Shown here: positions 46,324 to 58,867 of the stretch, one piece after another
Layout of the letters: each line of letters starts with the position of its first letter
Position numbering within the stretch: the stretch's first letter is position 1
Assembly (NCBI GenBank): GCA_027257055.1
Contig: JAPVLO010000097.1
Location: forward strand, 434,001-498,000
Direction: 5' to 3'
From: Cephalopachus bancanus
Taxonomy: Eukaryota; Chordata; Mammalia; Primates; Tarsiidae
DNA: 64,000 bases
Position numbers and translations under genes: made by a program
The notes under the pieces: generated by a model
What the model was told of the DNA's origin: nothing
The model's input: only the letters and a program-made list of their open reading frames with translations
Database searches by the model: none

Positions 46324-46855
46324 GGCCAGGCATGGTGGCTCAGCCTGTAATTCCAGCACTTTGGGAGGCCGAGGAGAGAGGATTGCCTGAGCCTGGGGGT
46401 TCGAGACCAGCCTGGGCAACTTGGTGAGACTTTGTCTCTTCAATAAATTACAAAAACTAGCCAGGCGTGGTGGCATGTGTCTGTAGTTCCAGCTACTTGG
46501 AAGGCTGAGGCAGAAGGATCGCCTGAGCCCAGAAAGTCAAGGCTGTGTGGCCGTGAGTGTGCCCTGCACTCCAGCCTGAGCAACAAGAGTGAGACTCCAA
46601 CTCTGGGAGGCTGAGGTGAGTGGATTGCCTGAGCCCGCGGGTTCGAGACCCGCCTGGGCAAATTGGTGAGACCTCATCTCTACAATGAATCAAAAAAATT
46701 AGCCAGGTATGGTAGCGTGCACCTGTAGTTCCACCCACTTGGAAGGCTGAGGCGGAAGGATCGCCGGAGTCCAGCAGGTCGAGGCTGCGGTGGCCGGGAG
46801 AGGCCACTGCACTCCAGTCTGGGTGACAGAGTGAGACTCTGATTCAAAAAAAGAA
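46324..46855 (+). mobile_element. Two fused Alus
   Basis: The first dimer ends at GACTCCAACTC with no A-tail and joins TGGGAGGCTGAGG, a second, younger-type Alu lacking about 45 bases of its 5' end. Only the second has an A-tail. Confidence 0.92.
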
Positions 46856-47279
46856 ATCAGAGAAGTTTACAGATTCTGACGATGGTAATAATACTACTTA
46901 ACGTTTCAATGCTGTCTTATATTTTTCAAAGTTCTTTCATATTTTATGGGACCAAATATAGCATTGTAGAAACTTAAATTTTCCTTGAAATCTTTTGAAC
47001 CCCAAACCTGCTTAATGGGAGTCCAATTCAGGGCATCAATTGCCTTTGTAAGGTCAGTGAATTTCATGGGTGTCCATGATTACTGCAATTCACTTTTGCA
47101 GTAACTAATACAAAGGTCATGTCCTCAATCTCACATTCTGGTCTACTATGGGGTTTGGAAGGTTGGAGTTAGTTCTGCAGTGCAGACTACTGTCCAGAGG
47201 AAGTTTAACCAGGACACTGACTCAGATGTTTAAAAGCATGGAGGGCAGATTCAGCATGTATTTTATAAGTTTATTCTAG
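46856..47279. other. Unique sequence
   Basis: No gene. TACTGCAATTCACTTTTGCAG near 47083 is faintly like one MADE1 terminus, but no matching left end was seen. Confidence 0.4.
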
Positions 47280-47280
47280 G

Positions 47281-47560
47281 TCAAGTGTAGTGGCCCACAC
47301 CTGTTATCCTAGCACTTGGAGATGCTGAGATGGGACGATTGCTTTAGGCCACATGTTCAAGACTAGCCTAGGCAACATAACAAGATTTCCATCTCTACAA
47401 AATATTAGCTGGGTGTGGTAGTATGTCTATAGTCCCAGCAATTTAGGAGCCTGAAGCAGTATTGCCTGAGCTCAGGAATTCAAGGCTGTAGCAAGTTATA
47501 ATGGTGCCACTGCACTCCACGCTGGGTGACAGAGTGAGATCTTTTCTAAAAAAAAAAAAG
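47281..47560 (+). mobile_element. AluJ-like
   Basis: Duplication AAGTTT(A/G)TTCTAG. Linker shortened (CTACAAAATATTAGC). Confidence 0.93.
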
Positions 47561-47924
47561 TTTGTTCTAGTTTATTCTTTTTTTGATTTTTATTTTCCAG
47601 TTCAGGCCTTCCTGCATTATATTCTGGTTTATTCTAACACATCTTATTTTTAATGGAATTTTAGGGCTTATTCCAGTGATTCCTCAAACTGAAGAAGAAG
47701 AGTTGGATTATTATTTCTCAAATTAATATCCTTCATATCTTTCTCATAAAATATTGACTCTATTATTTCCCAAATGTAACATTAAGAATTCTATTCCAAT
47801 CCATTTAGGAAGTATTTATAGAGGATACTGTAAAAATGCAAGCTATGACATTATGAAACATCGTGGCAATGAAAGGGGCATAGCATATGGTGAATGAGAG
47901 TATAAAGCCAAGCCATAGTTTAAA
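47561..47924. other. Unique A/T-rich sequence
   Basis: No repeat or gene recognised. Confidence 0.45.
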
Positions 47925-48115
47925 TTCTAACTCTGTCACTTACTAAGTGGGATTTCTTGGGTGAGTCAATTAATTTTTCTGTGCCCTGGGTTCCTTGGTT
48001 GTGAAGTGGAGATAATAATAAGATCTGTCTTTAGAATTGTTGTAAATTTTCAATGAATTCACAATGTGTAGAACAGTTTGACAGTAAATGCTCTGTAAGT
48101 GGCAGCTAACATCAC
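47925..48115 (+). mobile_element. MIR
   Basis: CTAACTCTGTCACTTACTAAG, GTTCCTTGGTTGTGAAGTGG and AAATGCTCTGTAAGTGG in MIR order. Confidence 0.75.
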
Positions 48116-48130
48116 GCAAAAATGTCTACC

Positions 48131-48942
<812 letters not shown>

Positions 48943-49228
48943 GCTGGGCCAGTAATCCCAGCACTTTGGGAGGCAAAAGTAAGAGGATTGCCTGAGCTCA
49001 GGGGTTCAAGACCAGCCTGGGCAACTTGGCAAGACCCTGTCTCCACAATAAATTACAAAATTAGCTGGGAGAAGTGGCATGCACCTGTGGCTCCAGCTAC
49101 TTTGAAGGCTGAGGCCAGGAGTTTGAGACCAGCCTAATCCCAGCAGGTCAAGGCTGTGGTGGCTGTGAGCATGCCACTGCACTCCATCCTGGATGACAGT
49201 GAGACACTGACTGAAAAAAAAAAAAAGG
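48943..49228 (+). mobile_element. Alu, rearranged
   Basis: The first arm has lost the GTGGCTCACGCC stretch (GCTGGGCCAGTAATCCC). The right arm contains a copied CCAGGAGTTTGAGACCAGCC from the left arm. Confidence 0.88.
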
Positions 49229-49239
49229 AAAAAAAGACA

Positions 49240-49496
49240 GGCAATATAGAATAATTAAACTTGGGAAAGCCAGTCATATAATTCAAGCCAAATGACGCCC
49301 TTGGGACTGAACTGTCCAGTAATAATGATTAAATTGGTCGGCTTTTGTTTTGTTTTATTTTATTTTGTTTGCTTCATTTTGGAAACTTCCTTTGGATCAG
49401 CAAAAGAAGAAAAGCAGATGAAGAAACAACAAAGCTATCCAAACTGTCTACATTTTCTACTTAGGCACAGTCTTGATCATTAAAACAGATAATAGG
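49240..49496. other. Unique sequence
   Basis: A TTTTGTTTTATTTTATTTTG tract near 49347. No gene recognised. Confidence 0.45.
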
Positions 49497-49790
<294 letters not shown>

Positions 49791-49902
49791 AATAGGAAGT
49801 GCTGTGAAGGTGTTTGGCCCTAAAATAAAAAACCCAGCTCCTATTATTTCATGTTATAGCAGAACTTCTATCTGCATTTTATGTTTTAAGAGTACTGCCA
49901 TA

Positions 49903-50198
49903 GGTGGGGCACAGTGGCTCACGCCTATAATCCCAGTGCTTTGGGAGGCCGAAGTGAGAGGATTGCCTAAGCACACGGGTTCGAGATCAGACTGGGCAAC
50001 TTGACAAGAACTCATCTCTACAATAAATCAAAAAATTAGCTGGGCAGAGTTGCATGTGCCTGTAGTTCCAGCTACTTGGAAGGTTGAGGCGGAAGCATCA
50101 CCTGAGCCCAACAGGTTGAGGCTGCAGTGGCCGTGAGCGTGCCACTGCACTCCAGCCTGGGCAACAGAGTGGACTCCTACTTAAAAAAAAAAAAAAAA
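49903..50198 (+). mobile_element. Alu, lineage-type
   Basis: A perfect duplication AGAGTACTGCCAT on both sides. Confidence 0.96.
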
Positions 50199-50213
50199 GA
50201 GAGTACTGCCATT

Positions 50214-50746
50214 ATTAATTTTTACCTTAAGCTACTATCAGCTAAAATCTAAATTTGCAATGTCACTACTGCCGGTCAGCAGAAAGAAAGTCTAGCACAT
50301 TGATTACTAAACACTCCTCTAGGAGGAGAAAAAGGGCTCAAATATGAGACTGTGAGAGAGGGCCTGGTTTTCCAGTGTGCGTGGAAATGGAAATGGAAAA
50401 AACCTAACATATAAACCTAAGAATCTCTAATCAGTATAAAACTTGGTGAGTTCTTACACATTGAAACAAAATAGCTAGAACAAAATCACTTATTAGCTGC
50501 AGCTACCTAAAAAATATTAGAAACTTCTTAAAAGTATTTGTCACCAAAGTTGATGTGAGTCAAACTATTTACTCCTGTAACTTAATTGATACTGACCGAA
50601 TACCAACTCTAACCACAGTAGAGTTGTTCTCTTCAATTGCCTTTTCAAATTCATAAAGATATTGACTCATTAAAAATATCTAATTAAACAATCATAATCA
50701 AGTTGAAAATGTTATCTGACTGCAAGATAATTAAATTAGAAGTGAA
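50214..50746. other. Unique A/T-rich sequence
   Basis: No repeat or gene recognised. Confidence 0.5.
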
Positions 50747-51039
50747 GCCGGGCTCGGTGGCTCAGCCTGTAATCCTGCGCCTTTGGGAGGCTGAGGTGAG
50801 TGGATTGCCTGAGCCCGCGGGTTCGAGACTCGCCTGGGCAGGCGAGACCTCATCTCTACAATAAATCAAAAAATCAGCCGGGCGTGGTAGCGCATGCCTG
50901 TAATTCCGGCTACTTGGAAGGCTGAGGCGGAAGGATTGCCAGAGCCCAGCAGGTGGAGGCTGTGGTGGCTGGGAACAGCCACTGCACTCCAGTCTGGGCG
51001 ACAGAGTGAGACTCCAACTCAAAAAAAAAAAAAAAAAAC
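50747..51039 (+). mobile_element. Alu, young lineage-type
   Basis: Very close to the derived pattern (CCTGCGCCTTTGGG, AAATCAGCCGGGCGTGGTAGC). The A-tail abuts the L1 that follows. Confidence 0.94.
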
Positions 51040-51965
51040 ACTTAATTTTTCTCTGCATCCTTGCCAGCATCTGTTGTTGTTTGTTTTATTAATGATAGTC
51101 ATTCTTACTACAGTTAGGTGGTATCTCAATGTGGTTTTGATATGCATTTCTCTGATGATTAGTGAGTCTGAGTACTCTTTCATGTGTCTGCTAGTTACCC
51201 ATATATCTTCTTTAGAGAAGTGATTATTCATGTCTTTGCTCACTTTTTAATGTGCTGTTTGTTTTTTTCCTTTTAGCACACTTGAGTTCCTTGTAGATCC
51301 TGGATGTTAGGCCTTTGTCAGATACACAGTTGGCACATATCTTCTGTGGGCTATCTCCCCACTCTCTTAATGGTTTCTTTTGCTTTGCAGAAGCTTTTCA
51401 GCTTAATGAGGGCCCACTTTTCTATCTTATCTCTCATGGCATGGAAATCTGGGGTTTTGATCAAGAATTGACTGCCTGCTCCAATTTCTGTAAGGGTGTC
51501 TCCTGCGTTTTCTAAGATTCTTATAGTTTGAGGTTTTACGTTTAGGTCTTTGATCCATTGAGAGTTGACAAACTAGTTCAACCTCTATGGAAAATAATGT
51601 GGTAATATCTAAAAGAACTAGAAATTGACCTTCTATATAACTCAGCAGTCCCCCTACTGGGATATACCTGAAGGAACTCAAATCACTCTTACAAAAAAGA
51701 TACCTGCACAACATGTTCATTGCAGCACTATTCACAATAACAAAAACATGGAACCAACCATGCTGCCTATCAAAACTGAGCTGGATTTTTAAAAAATTTG
51801 GTACATATACATGATGTAATATTATGCAGCCATAAAGAAAGACAAACATATGGACTTTGCAGCAACTTGGATGGATTTAGAGTCTGTAATACCCAGTGAT
51901 CTATCACAGAAACAATGAACTGAGTACCATATGTTCTCACTCATAAGCAGACTCTGAACATTTAC
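51040..51965. mobile_element. L1 with 5' inversion (twin priming)
   Basis: 51040-51570 is L1 read backwards (CTGCATCCTTGCCAGCATC, GATATGCATTTCTCTGATG, GCCTTTGTCAGATACACAG). 51571-51965 is L1 read forwards (CAAACTAGTTCAACCTC, CATTGCAGCACTATTCACAA, GCATGTTCTCACTCA-like end). The two parts are neighbouring L1 regions joined head to head. Confidence 0.85.
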
Positions 51966-52566
51966 CAAAATACTAAAAGAAAGGGATTATATCTGAATTG
52001 TACTCCACATCTTTAACATCCACATCTTTAAAAAGAGAAGAGAAAAAAATAACATTTTTTAGGTAATGCATGAATAATTGACTTTCAGTCTTTTTTTTTA
52101 GCCTTACATAGTTATTTAAGGCTATAGATTTCCCTCTAATGACTGCTTTAGCTGAGTAATACAACTTTTAAAATGCTATATTTTCACTGTATCCAGTTAA
52201 AAAATGTTGTGACTTCACGTGGTTTCTTACTGGGCCACAAGTTATTTAGAATCGTGTTGCTTAATTTCCATTGGAGATTCCCCAGTAGTCTTTCTGTTAT
52301 TTACTTTTTGCTTAATTCTTCTGCGGTCAGAGAAAATATTCTGTATCGTTGTTACCAAAGCACCAGGGGTTTGGTCAGGACCTGTTGCTCGCTGCATAGG
52401 AAGCAATCACTGAAAGTGTAAGTATTGCCAGGGAAAATCCTTTTCATTCTTTTTATTCAGGTGACATTGAAATTGGACCATGGATATAGGGCCATGGAGC
52501 AGAAACTGTAGAAGAGGCATGAGCCCTGCAAAGGTGTGGCTATGGTTAGAAATTAACAAATAATCT

Positions 52567-52908
52567 TGCCAGGCATGGTGGCTCGTGCCTGTAATCCCAG
52601 CACTTTGGGAAGCAGAGGTGAGAGCCCAAGGGTTCAAGACCAGCCTAGACAACTTAGCGAGACTTCATCTCTACAATAAATCAAAAAATTAGCTGGGCAT
52701 GGTGGTGTATGCCTTTAGTTCCAGCTACTCGAAAGACTGAGGTGGAAGGATCACCTAAGCTCAGTAGGTCGAGGCTTTGGTGGCTGTGAGTATGCCACCG
52801 CACTCCAGCCTGGGCAACAGAGTGAGACTCTGGCTCGAAGGAAGGAAGGAAGGAAGGAAGGAAGGAAGGAAGGAAGGAAGGAAGGAAGGAAGGAAGGAAG
52901 GAAGGAAA
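52567..52908 (+). mobile_element. Alu with (GGAA)n tail
   Basis: A lineage-type dimer with a shortened left arm. Its tail is a pure GAAG tract of about 68 bp (52840-52907). Confidence 0.93.
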
Positions 52909-53022
52909 TCTGTTTCTATGTTTGATTTCAATTCCATAGATAAATTGATTATGATGTCCTGACTCCTTAGGAGAGAGAAAGCAGAATTTAAGGCTGATAA
53001 ACATATTTTCTCTTAAACAATG

Positions 53023-53581
53023 AGCCTAAGACTGCACAGATCTCCTTGATGACATCCTGAAGTTTGATCAGCTGAACAGAATGATCTCCAGAAACCCTAC
53101 CTCTGTAATGGCTCACTGAGGGTCAGTAGCCGATGATCACAAGACCTGCCCTATAGAAAGCTTCCCTACTATAAAGCCTAAGCATGGCATTTGAGATGTT
53201 TTTCAGACCGCACTTTGTGGACCAGAAGCCCCAACTGGACTCTGATGGACCAGAAGCCCCATCTGGACCCAGAATGCATACCAACGCTGGTTCCATTTGT
53301 CCTGTAATGTCCCATCCCAGAAACTGGCTCTGCCACATGACAACAGTTTGACACCCTCCCATGACATCATCTCCAACCAAACAGCAATCCTTAGCCCCTT
53401 AGCCCACCAAATTCCCTTTAAAAATCCTAGCCTCTGAGTTCTCAGGGAAGTGGATTTGAGAAATATCTCCTGTCCTCCCTGCTCAGCTGCTTTGCAATAT
53501 TAAACTCTTTCTCTATTGTAACAGCTGTGTCAATCTCAGTTCTTCTGGGCAGTGGGCATCACGACCCAGTCAGGTTGTAAC
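53023..53581 (+). mobile_element. Class I ERV LTR
   Basis: TGAGCCTAAGACTGC start, CTTTAAAAATCC TATA-like region, GCAATATTAAACTCTTTCTC near-poly(A) signal, CTTCTGGGCAGTGGGC, end GTTGTAACA. The interior holds two copies of GGACCAGAAGCCCCA. No clear target duplication. Confidence 0.75.
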
Positions 53582-53705
53582 AATATCATCCAAGAAGAAT
53601 GGGAGATCAGTCTTAAATCCAACTCCCTGGCTGCTTGTAATTGGGAGTTTATATAGTGCGGAAGCAATGTGAAATAGCAATAAGGAGGATCAAGGAAGCA
53701 ATCTT

Positions 53706-53999
53706 TTTTTTTTTTTTTTTTTGAGTTTGAGGCTCGCTCTGTTGCCCAGACTGGAGTGCAGTGGCTGCTCCCGGCCACCGCAGCCTCGACCTGCTGGGGC
53801 TCTGGCAATCCTTCTGCCTCAGCCTTCCAAGTAGCTGGAACTACAGGCACACGCTACCATGCCCGGCTAATTTTTTAAAAAAATTTTTTGTAGAGATGAG
53901 GTCTCACCAAGTTGCTCAGGCAGGTCTCGAACCCATGGGCTCAGACAATCCACTCACCTTGGCCTCCCAAAGTGCTGGGATTACAGGCTGAGTCTGGCC
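53706..53999 (-). mobile_element. Alu, young lineage-type
   Basis: AGGAAGCAATCTT flanks both ends (about 53694 and 54000). The end has lost the CACCGAGCC segment (GGCTGAGTCTGGCCT). Confidence 0.93.
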
Positions 54000-54222
54000 T
54001 AGGAAGCAATCTTGAGTGAGGGGTCTGGCATCTCATTGTCTACATGAAATGTTCTGGTGACTTTCAGTCCCTTGCCCGAGGGGCCATCTCCTGGGAAAGG
54101 AACTCAGATAAGGCAAATGTAAGTTTCAAGTTTTAAGAGCAGGAGGGTTAATTTCTATGTTTATGCAAAAACTTCATAAATATCAGTTCTACAGGGATAT
54201 TGAGCTGGTTTCATGGTTGTAA

Positions 54223-54512
54223 TCTTTTTTTTTTTTTTGAGTTGGAGTCTCGCTCGGTCGCCCAGACTGGAGTGCAGTGGCCGCTCTTGGCCACCGCAGC
54301 CTCGACCTGCTGGGCTCCAGCAATCCTTCCGCCTCAGCCTTCCGAGTAGCTGGAATTACAGGCATGCGCTACCACGCCCAGCTGATTTTTTGATTTATTG
54401 TAGAGATGAGGTCTCGCTGCCCAGGCAGGTCTGAACCCGTGGGCTCAGGCAATCCACTCACCTCAGCCTCCCAAAGGTGCGGGATTACAGGCTGAGCCAC
54501 CGAGCCCGGCTG
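54223..54512 (-). mobile_element. Alu, young lineage-type, shares repeats with next
   Basis: Preceded and followed by GGTTGTAATC. Derived GGCTGAGCCACCGAGCCCGGC end. Confidence 0.94.
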
Positions 54513-54522
54513 GTTGTAATCT

Positions 54523-54820
54523 TTATTTATTTTTTTTGAGTTGGCATCTCACTCTGTTGCCCAGGCTGGAGTGCAGTTGCACGTACACAGCCACCACAGC
54601 CTCGACTTGCTGGACTCAGGTGATCCTTCCGCCTCAGCCTTCCAAGTAGCTGGAACTACAGATGCTTGTCACCATGTCTGGATAATTTTTTCCTTTATTG
54701 TAGAGACGAGGTCCCACTAAGTTGCCCAGGCTGGTCTCGAGTCCCTGAGTTCAGTCAATCCTCTTGCCTCCACCTCCCAAACTACTGGAATTACAGATGT
54801 GAGCCATTGTGCCTGGCCAA
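54523..54820 (-). mobile_element. Alu, older lineage-type
   Basis: Begins TTTATTTATTTTTTTTGAG after the second GGTTGTAATC and is followed by the third. Ends CATTGTGCCTGGCC. Confidence 0.93.
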
Positions 54821-55239
54821 TGGTTGTAATCCTGATGTTTAGTTCATTTTAACTTATGGCCCAATATATGATTTATTTGAATAACTGTTTAATGTGAATT
54901 TGAAAATAATGTGCATTATGAGGTTGTTGGGTGTACTATGTTTTATATAAGTAGGTCAATTTTGTTATATCATTCAAATTTATATATTCTGAAGTCTTTT
55001 TTTATTGTTTTAATTAAGAGGCTCTGTCCATTTTTTAAACATTGTTCTGGTTTTAGCTTTATATATTTTGAAGCTATGTTAGAGAAAACAACTTTAGAAT
55101 CATTACAAATTCCTTTTGAACTGGTGACTATCATTCTGTAATGTCCTTGTCCTATTCTGTGTCTCTCAAGAATAACACCACTACCACACACCGGTTTGAA
55201 TATCACTTCTATTTTTATATCAAATTCACCACCAATGTA

Positions 55240-55560
55240 GGATGATTTTGCTTGCTAAGCATCTCTTTAACTTGTGAACTTTTCTCTGTCCCCACTGACA
55301 CCATTCTAGGCCCGTCTACCACCATCCCTTGTCTGAACTCATAGACAAGCCTGAGTGAACTCCCAGCATCCCCTCTGGCTTCCTCTCATTTAGAAGCTAT
55401 AACACATCCAAAATGATCTTTTAAAGAGTAAATCATACCATATTATTTATTTAAAATCCTTCAATGGCTCCCTTTATACTGTGAGATATATATTTGACAT
55501 TCATCCCTGTTCCCTAGTGTACAATCCTAAAATCCTTGGAATCTCCAAAATGCTATTTTG
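55240..55560 (+). mobile_element. L2 fragment
   Basis: AAAATCCTTCAATGGCTCCC and GTAAATCATACC match the L2 3' coding region. Diverged. Confidence 0.5.
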
Positions 55561-55584
55561 TTGTTTTTAATTCTAATGTTGACT

Positions 55585-55957
55585 GATAGCTCCATAGTAC
55601 GGCTGGCCACTGACAAGGCAAAGGCATGACTAGAGAATTGAGACTTTCAGCCTCATCTCCCAACTTCCACGAGGAGAAAAGGGCTAGGGGCTGAAGGTCA
55701 AGTTGATCACCAATGGCCAGTGGTTTAATCAGTCATGCATGCCATGAAGTCTCCACTGGATGCTTCATAAAATTGGATTGCTGAACACATGGAGGTTTCT
55801 GGAGAGCAATGTACCTTGGGAAGGCATGGAAGTTCCATGATCTTTCCTTCATACTTCACCCTACACTTCTCTTCATTGGGATCCTTTGTAATATTCTTTG
55901 TAATAAACTGGTCAACATAAGTGTTCCTAGAGTTCTGTGAGCTGCTTCAGCAAATTA
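55585..55957 (+). mobile_element. ERVL-type LTR (MER21-like), 3'-cut
   Basis: CCAATGGCCAGTGGTTTAATCA, TGCTGAACACATGGAGG, TTTGTAATAAACTGG (poly(A) signal) and GTTCTGTGAGCTGCTTCAGC follow the order of a MER21-like LTR from memory. Confidence 0.7.
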
Positions 55958-56191
55958 GCTATTTTTTTTTGAGTTGGAGTCTCATTCTGTCACCAAGACT
56001 GAAGGCCAGTGGTACCCTCACAGCTATCAAAGCCTTGCCCTGCTGGGCTTGGGCAATCCTTCCATTTTAGCCTTCCAAATAGCTGGAATTTAGGTGGATG
56101 CCACCATGACTGGCTAATTTTTTGATTTATTGTAGAGACAAGATCTCACCAAGTTGCTTAGGCTGGTCTTGAACTCCTGGACTCAGGTAAT

Positions 56192-56228
<37 letters not shown>
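55958..56228 (-). mobile_element. Alu, 5' part lost, with (TA)n
   Basis: A lineage-type Alu running from the poly-T to GGACTCAGGTAATTCTC, where a TA microsatellite (56196-56228) replaces the rest. Confidence 0.9.
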
Positions 56229-56230
<2 letters not shown>

Positions 56231-56469
56231 AATTTTATTCCACAAAATTTTACCATGAGTAATTTAGGATAACTCCACAGATAATAAATCTTCTGGTATT
56301 CACAAGTGCCATGTTCATTTTAAATCCTGTACAGCTTTGCATTTCTTGGCATGTAATTATTTTTCTTCAGTTTTTTTCTCGTGTGTGTGTGTACGTGCGT
56401 GCGTGCATGCATGCACACTGGTTGTCATATCTTTGTTATTAGCTGAAATTATTTGGACATAATCTAAAG
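56229..56469. other. Unique sequence with GTGC microsatellite
   Basis: GTGTGTGTACGTGCGTGCGTGCATGC at about 56381-56416, an alternating purine-pyrimidine tract. Confidence 0.5.
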
Positions 56470-57510
56470 GCCGGAAGCAGTGGTACACACCTGTACTCCC
56501 AATGCCATGGGAGGGTAAGGCAGGAGGATCACTTGAGCTCATGGGTTCAAGATCAGCCTGGACGAAATAGCAAGACATCAGCTCTCCAAATTAAAAAAAA
56601 AAATTAGCCAAGAGGTTGGACACGGTGGCTCATGCCTGTAATTCCAGCACTCTGTGAGGTTGAGGTGAGAGGACTGCTTGAGTACAGGAATTTGAGACCA
56701 GTCTAGGCAAGAGAACAAGACCTTGTCTCTACATTAAAAAAAAAAAAAAAAGCCCAAGTGTAGTGCCGCACACCAGCGCTTTGGGAGGCTGAGGCAGCAG
56801 GATTGCTTGATGCCAGGAGTGCAAAACCAGCAAAAGTGCAAAATAGCAAGATCTCATCTCTATTTAATTAATTAATTAATTAATTAAAGAGGCTGGGCGT
56901 GGTGTCTCACCTCTGTGATCCCAGCACTTTGAGAGGTGGAGGTGAGATGATTGCCTGAGTCCAGGGATTCAAGACAAGCCTGAGCAACATGGCGAGACCC
57001 TGTCTCTACAATAAAGAAAAAATCAGCTGGGCATGGTGGTGTGCACCCGTAGTTCCAGCTACTTGAAAGGCTGAGGTGGAAGCATCACCTGAGCCCAGCA
57101 GGTCAAGGCTGCAGTGGCTGTGATTGTGCCACTGCACTCCAGCCTGGGTGACAGAGGGAGACTCCAACTCAAATAGATAATAAATAAATAAATAAACACT
57201 AGCCAGGAATGGTAGTATGCCCCTGTCGTCCCAGCTACTTGGGAGGCTGAAGTGGAAGGATTTCCTGGGCCCAAGAAGTTGAGGCTGTGATGAGCGCTGA
57301 TCATGTTATTGCACTCCTGTCTGAGTGATAGAGGGAGACCCTGACTCAAAAAAAAAATTAACCGGTTGTGGTGGCACATGCCTGTAGTCACAGCTACCTT
57401 GGAGGCTGGGTAGGAAGATCATTTGAACCCAGGAGTTTGAGGCTGCTGTGATTGTGCCCCTGCACTCCAGCCTGTGTGATAGAGTGAGATCCTGTCTCAA
57501 AAAACAAAAA
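56470..57510 (+). mobile_element. Nested Alu stack
   Basis: All plus strand: left arms at 56470-56604, 56615-56740 and about 56773-56862; a complete dimer at 56890-57172; right arms at about 57190-57345 and 57358-57510. Breaks fall in the A-rich linkers (including a TTAA repeat at 56862-56889), as expected if later Alus inserted into the middle of earlier ones. Confidence 0.88.
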
Positions 57511-57886
57511 TAATCTCAAAACCAATCTTTTTTTAACTTGAGCTGCGACATGGCTATGCCTTTGTAATGATCTCTCTTCCTCTTTCTTCTCCATTCTTCG
57601 CCTCTCTCCTACTCTCTATTACTCTCTCTTCTGTATCCTGCTTCACAACTCTGAGAAAATATTGTACAGGAGACAGTAAACGAAGGATCGTTTACCAATG
57701 GGCAAGTGTGGTTCAGGACCACGGAGAGCACCACACATACTTCACTCTTCCAGCAGGTCTGAGTTGCCCTTGTTCTAGGATAGTAAATATTTGTTACATG
57801 AAACGAATTCTCCAAAGTACAATCAAGCTAAGTAAGACTGACACTTTCATAGCTCTTGATACATGCCACCAAACTGTGTTTTAAAT
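57511..57886. other. Unique sequence with a 105-codon open frame
   Basis: The plus frame 57567-57884 opens with a CTCT-rich hydrophobic run, then ordinary composition to a stop. It has no recognised homology, and a 68-codon frame overlaps on the other strand. Probably not coding. Confidence 0.3.
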
Positions 57887-58183
57887 GCCAGGCATGGTGG
57901 CTCACGCCTATAATTCCAGCACTTTGGGAGGCCAACACGGGAGAATTGCTTGAGCCAAGGAATTTGAACCCAGCCTGGACAACACAGTGAGACCTCATCT
58001 CTACGAAAAGAAATTTTAAAAAAATTAGCCAGGCATAGTTGTGTGCACCTGTGGTCCCAGCTACTTGGGAGGCTGAGGCGGAAGAACTGCTTGACCCGGG
58101 GCGGGGGTGAGGCTGTGGTAGGCTGTGATCATGCCACTGAGTCCAGCTGGGTGACAGAGTGATACCCCCAACTCAAAAAAAAA
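57887..58183 (+). mobile_element. AluJ-like
   Basis: AATGCCAGGCATGGTGG start. GGGGCGGGGGTGAGGC in the right arm. Confidence 0.92.
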
Positions 58184-58369
58184 AGGTGAGACATTAATTT
58201 AAAGAAGAACCAACGAAAACTCTTATAATTTCATTCTTTATATCCTTCATCTATTAAATTATGTGGGAGATGAAGTGAGTGTCTACTGTGTACTGTCCCT
58301 CAAAAGACTGAAAATTCAGATGAGGAAACATATAAGAAACAAATAATTACATTACAGTGAGATGATTCC

Positions 58370-58659
58370 TTTTTTTTTGAGTTGAAGTCTCACTCTATCA
58401 CCTAGGCTGGAGTGCAGTGGCACGCTCATGGTCACCACAGCCTCGACCTGCTGGGATCAGGCAATCCTTCCAGTTCAGTCTTCCAAGTAGCTGGAACTAC
58501 AGGCATGTGCCACCACACCCAGGCAATTTTTTTTTAATTGTAGAGATGAGGTCTCACCATGCTGCCCAAGCTGGTCTTGAACCCGTGGGTTTAGGCAATC
58601 CTCTCACCTATGCCTCCCCAAATGCTGGGATTATAGGCGTGAACTACCATGCCTGGCTG
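58370..58659 (-). mobile_element. Alu, lineage-type
   Basis: Linker TTTTTTTTTAATTGTAGAG. Ends CTACCATGCCTGGC. Confidence 0.92.
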
Positions 58660-58867
58660 ATTCTATATTTGAGTATGCTAAGACATGTAGAGGGAGAGAC
58701 AACTTACTGCTGGATGTAAGGGTCAGGCAAGTCTATCTCATGAGAAGGTGACACTGAGCTGAATACTGAAAAACAAACATTAAACAAGTTAAACAAACAT
58801 GATGAAGAGGTGGTGATGATGGTAAAGGTAAATTTTATATAGAGCTCATTGCCTGCTCCTCCTGTAA

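Larger units (their letters stand above)
52366..54845. other. Composite block inserted in L1M
   Basis: Non-Alu parts (AGCACCAGGGGTTTGGTCAGG; GCATGAGCCCTGCAAAGG; GGGATATTGAGCTGG) may belong to one older LTR element opened by later insertions. No coding frame. Confidence 0.4.
52060..55205 (-). mobile_element. L1M ORF2 fragment interrupted by a 2.4-kb block
   Basis: 52080-52365 (TTAAGGCTATAGATTTCCC, GGTCAGAGAAAATATTC) resumes at 54846 (ACTTATGGCCCAATATATG, TATATTTTGAAGCTATG, GTAATGTCC). These are consecutive L1 regions on the minus strand. Between them lie an LTR, four Alus and unidentified sequence. Confidence 0.75.

Noticed and set aside
47080..47115. MADE1-like terminus
   Set aside because: Only one side is similar. 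A MADE1 element should be a nearly perfect 80-bp palindrome.
57567..57884. 105-codon frame in non-repeat DNA
   Set aside because: Starts in a CTCT-rich tract, has no splice support and has a competing frame on the other strand. Likely chance.
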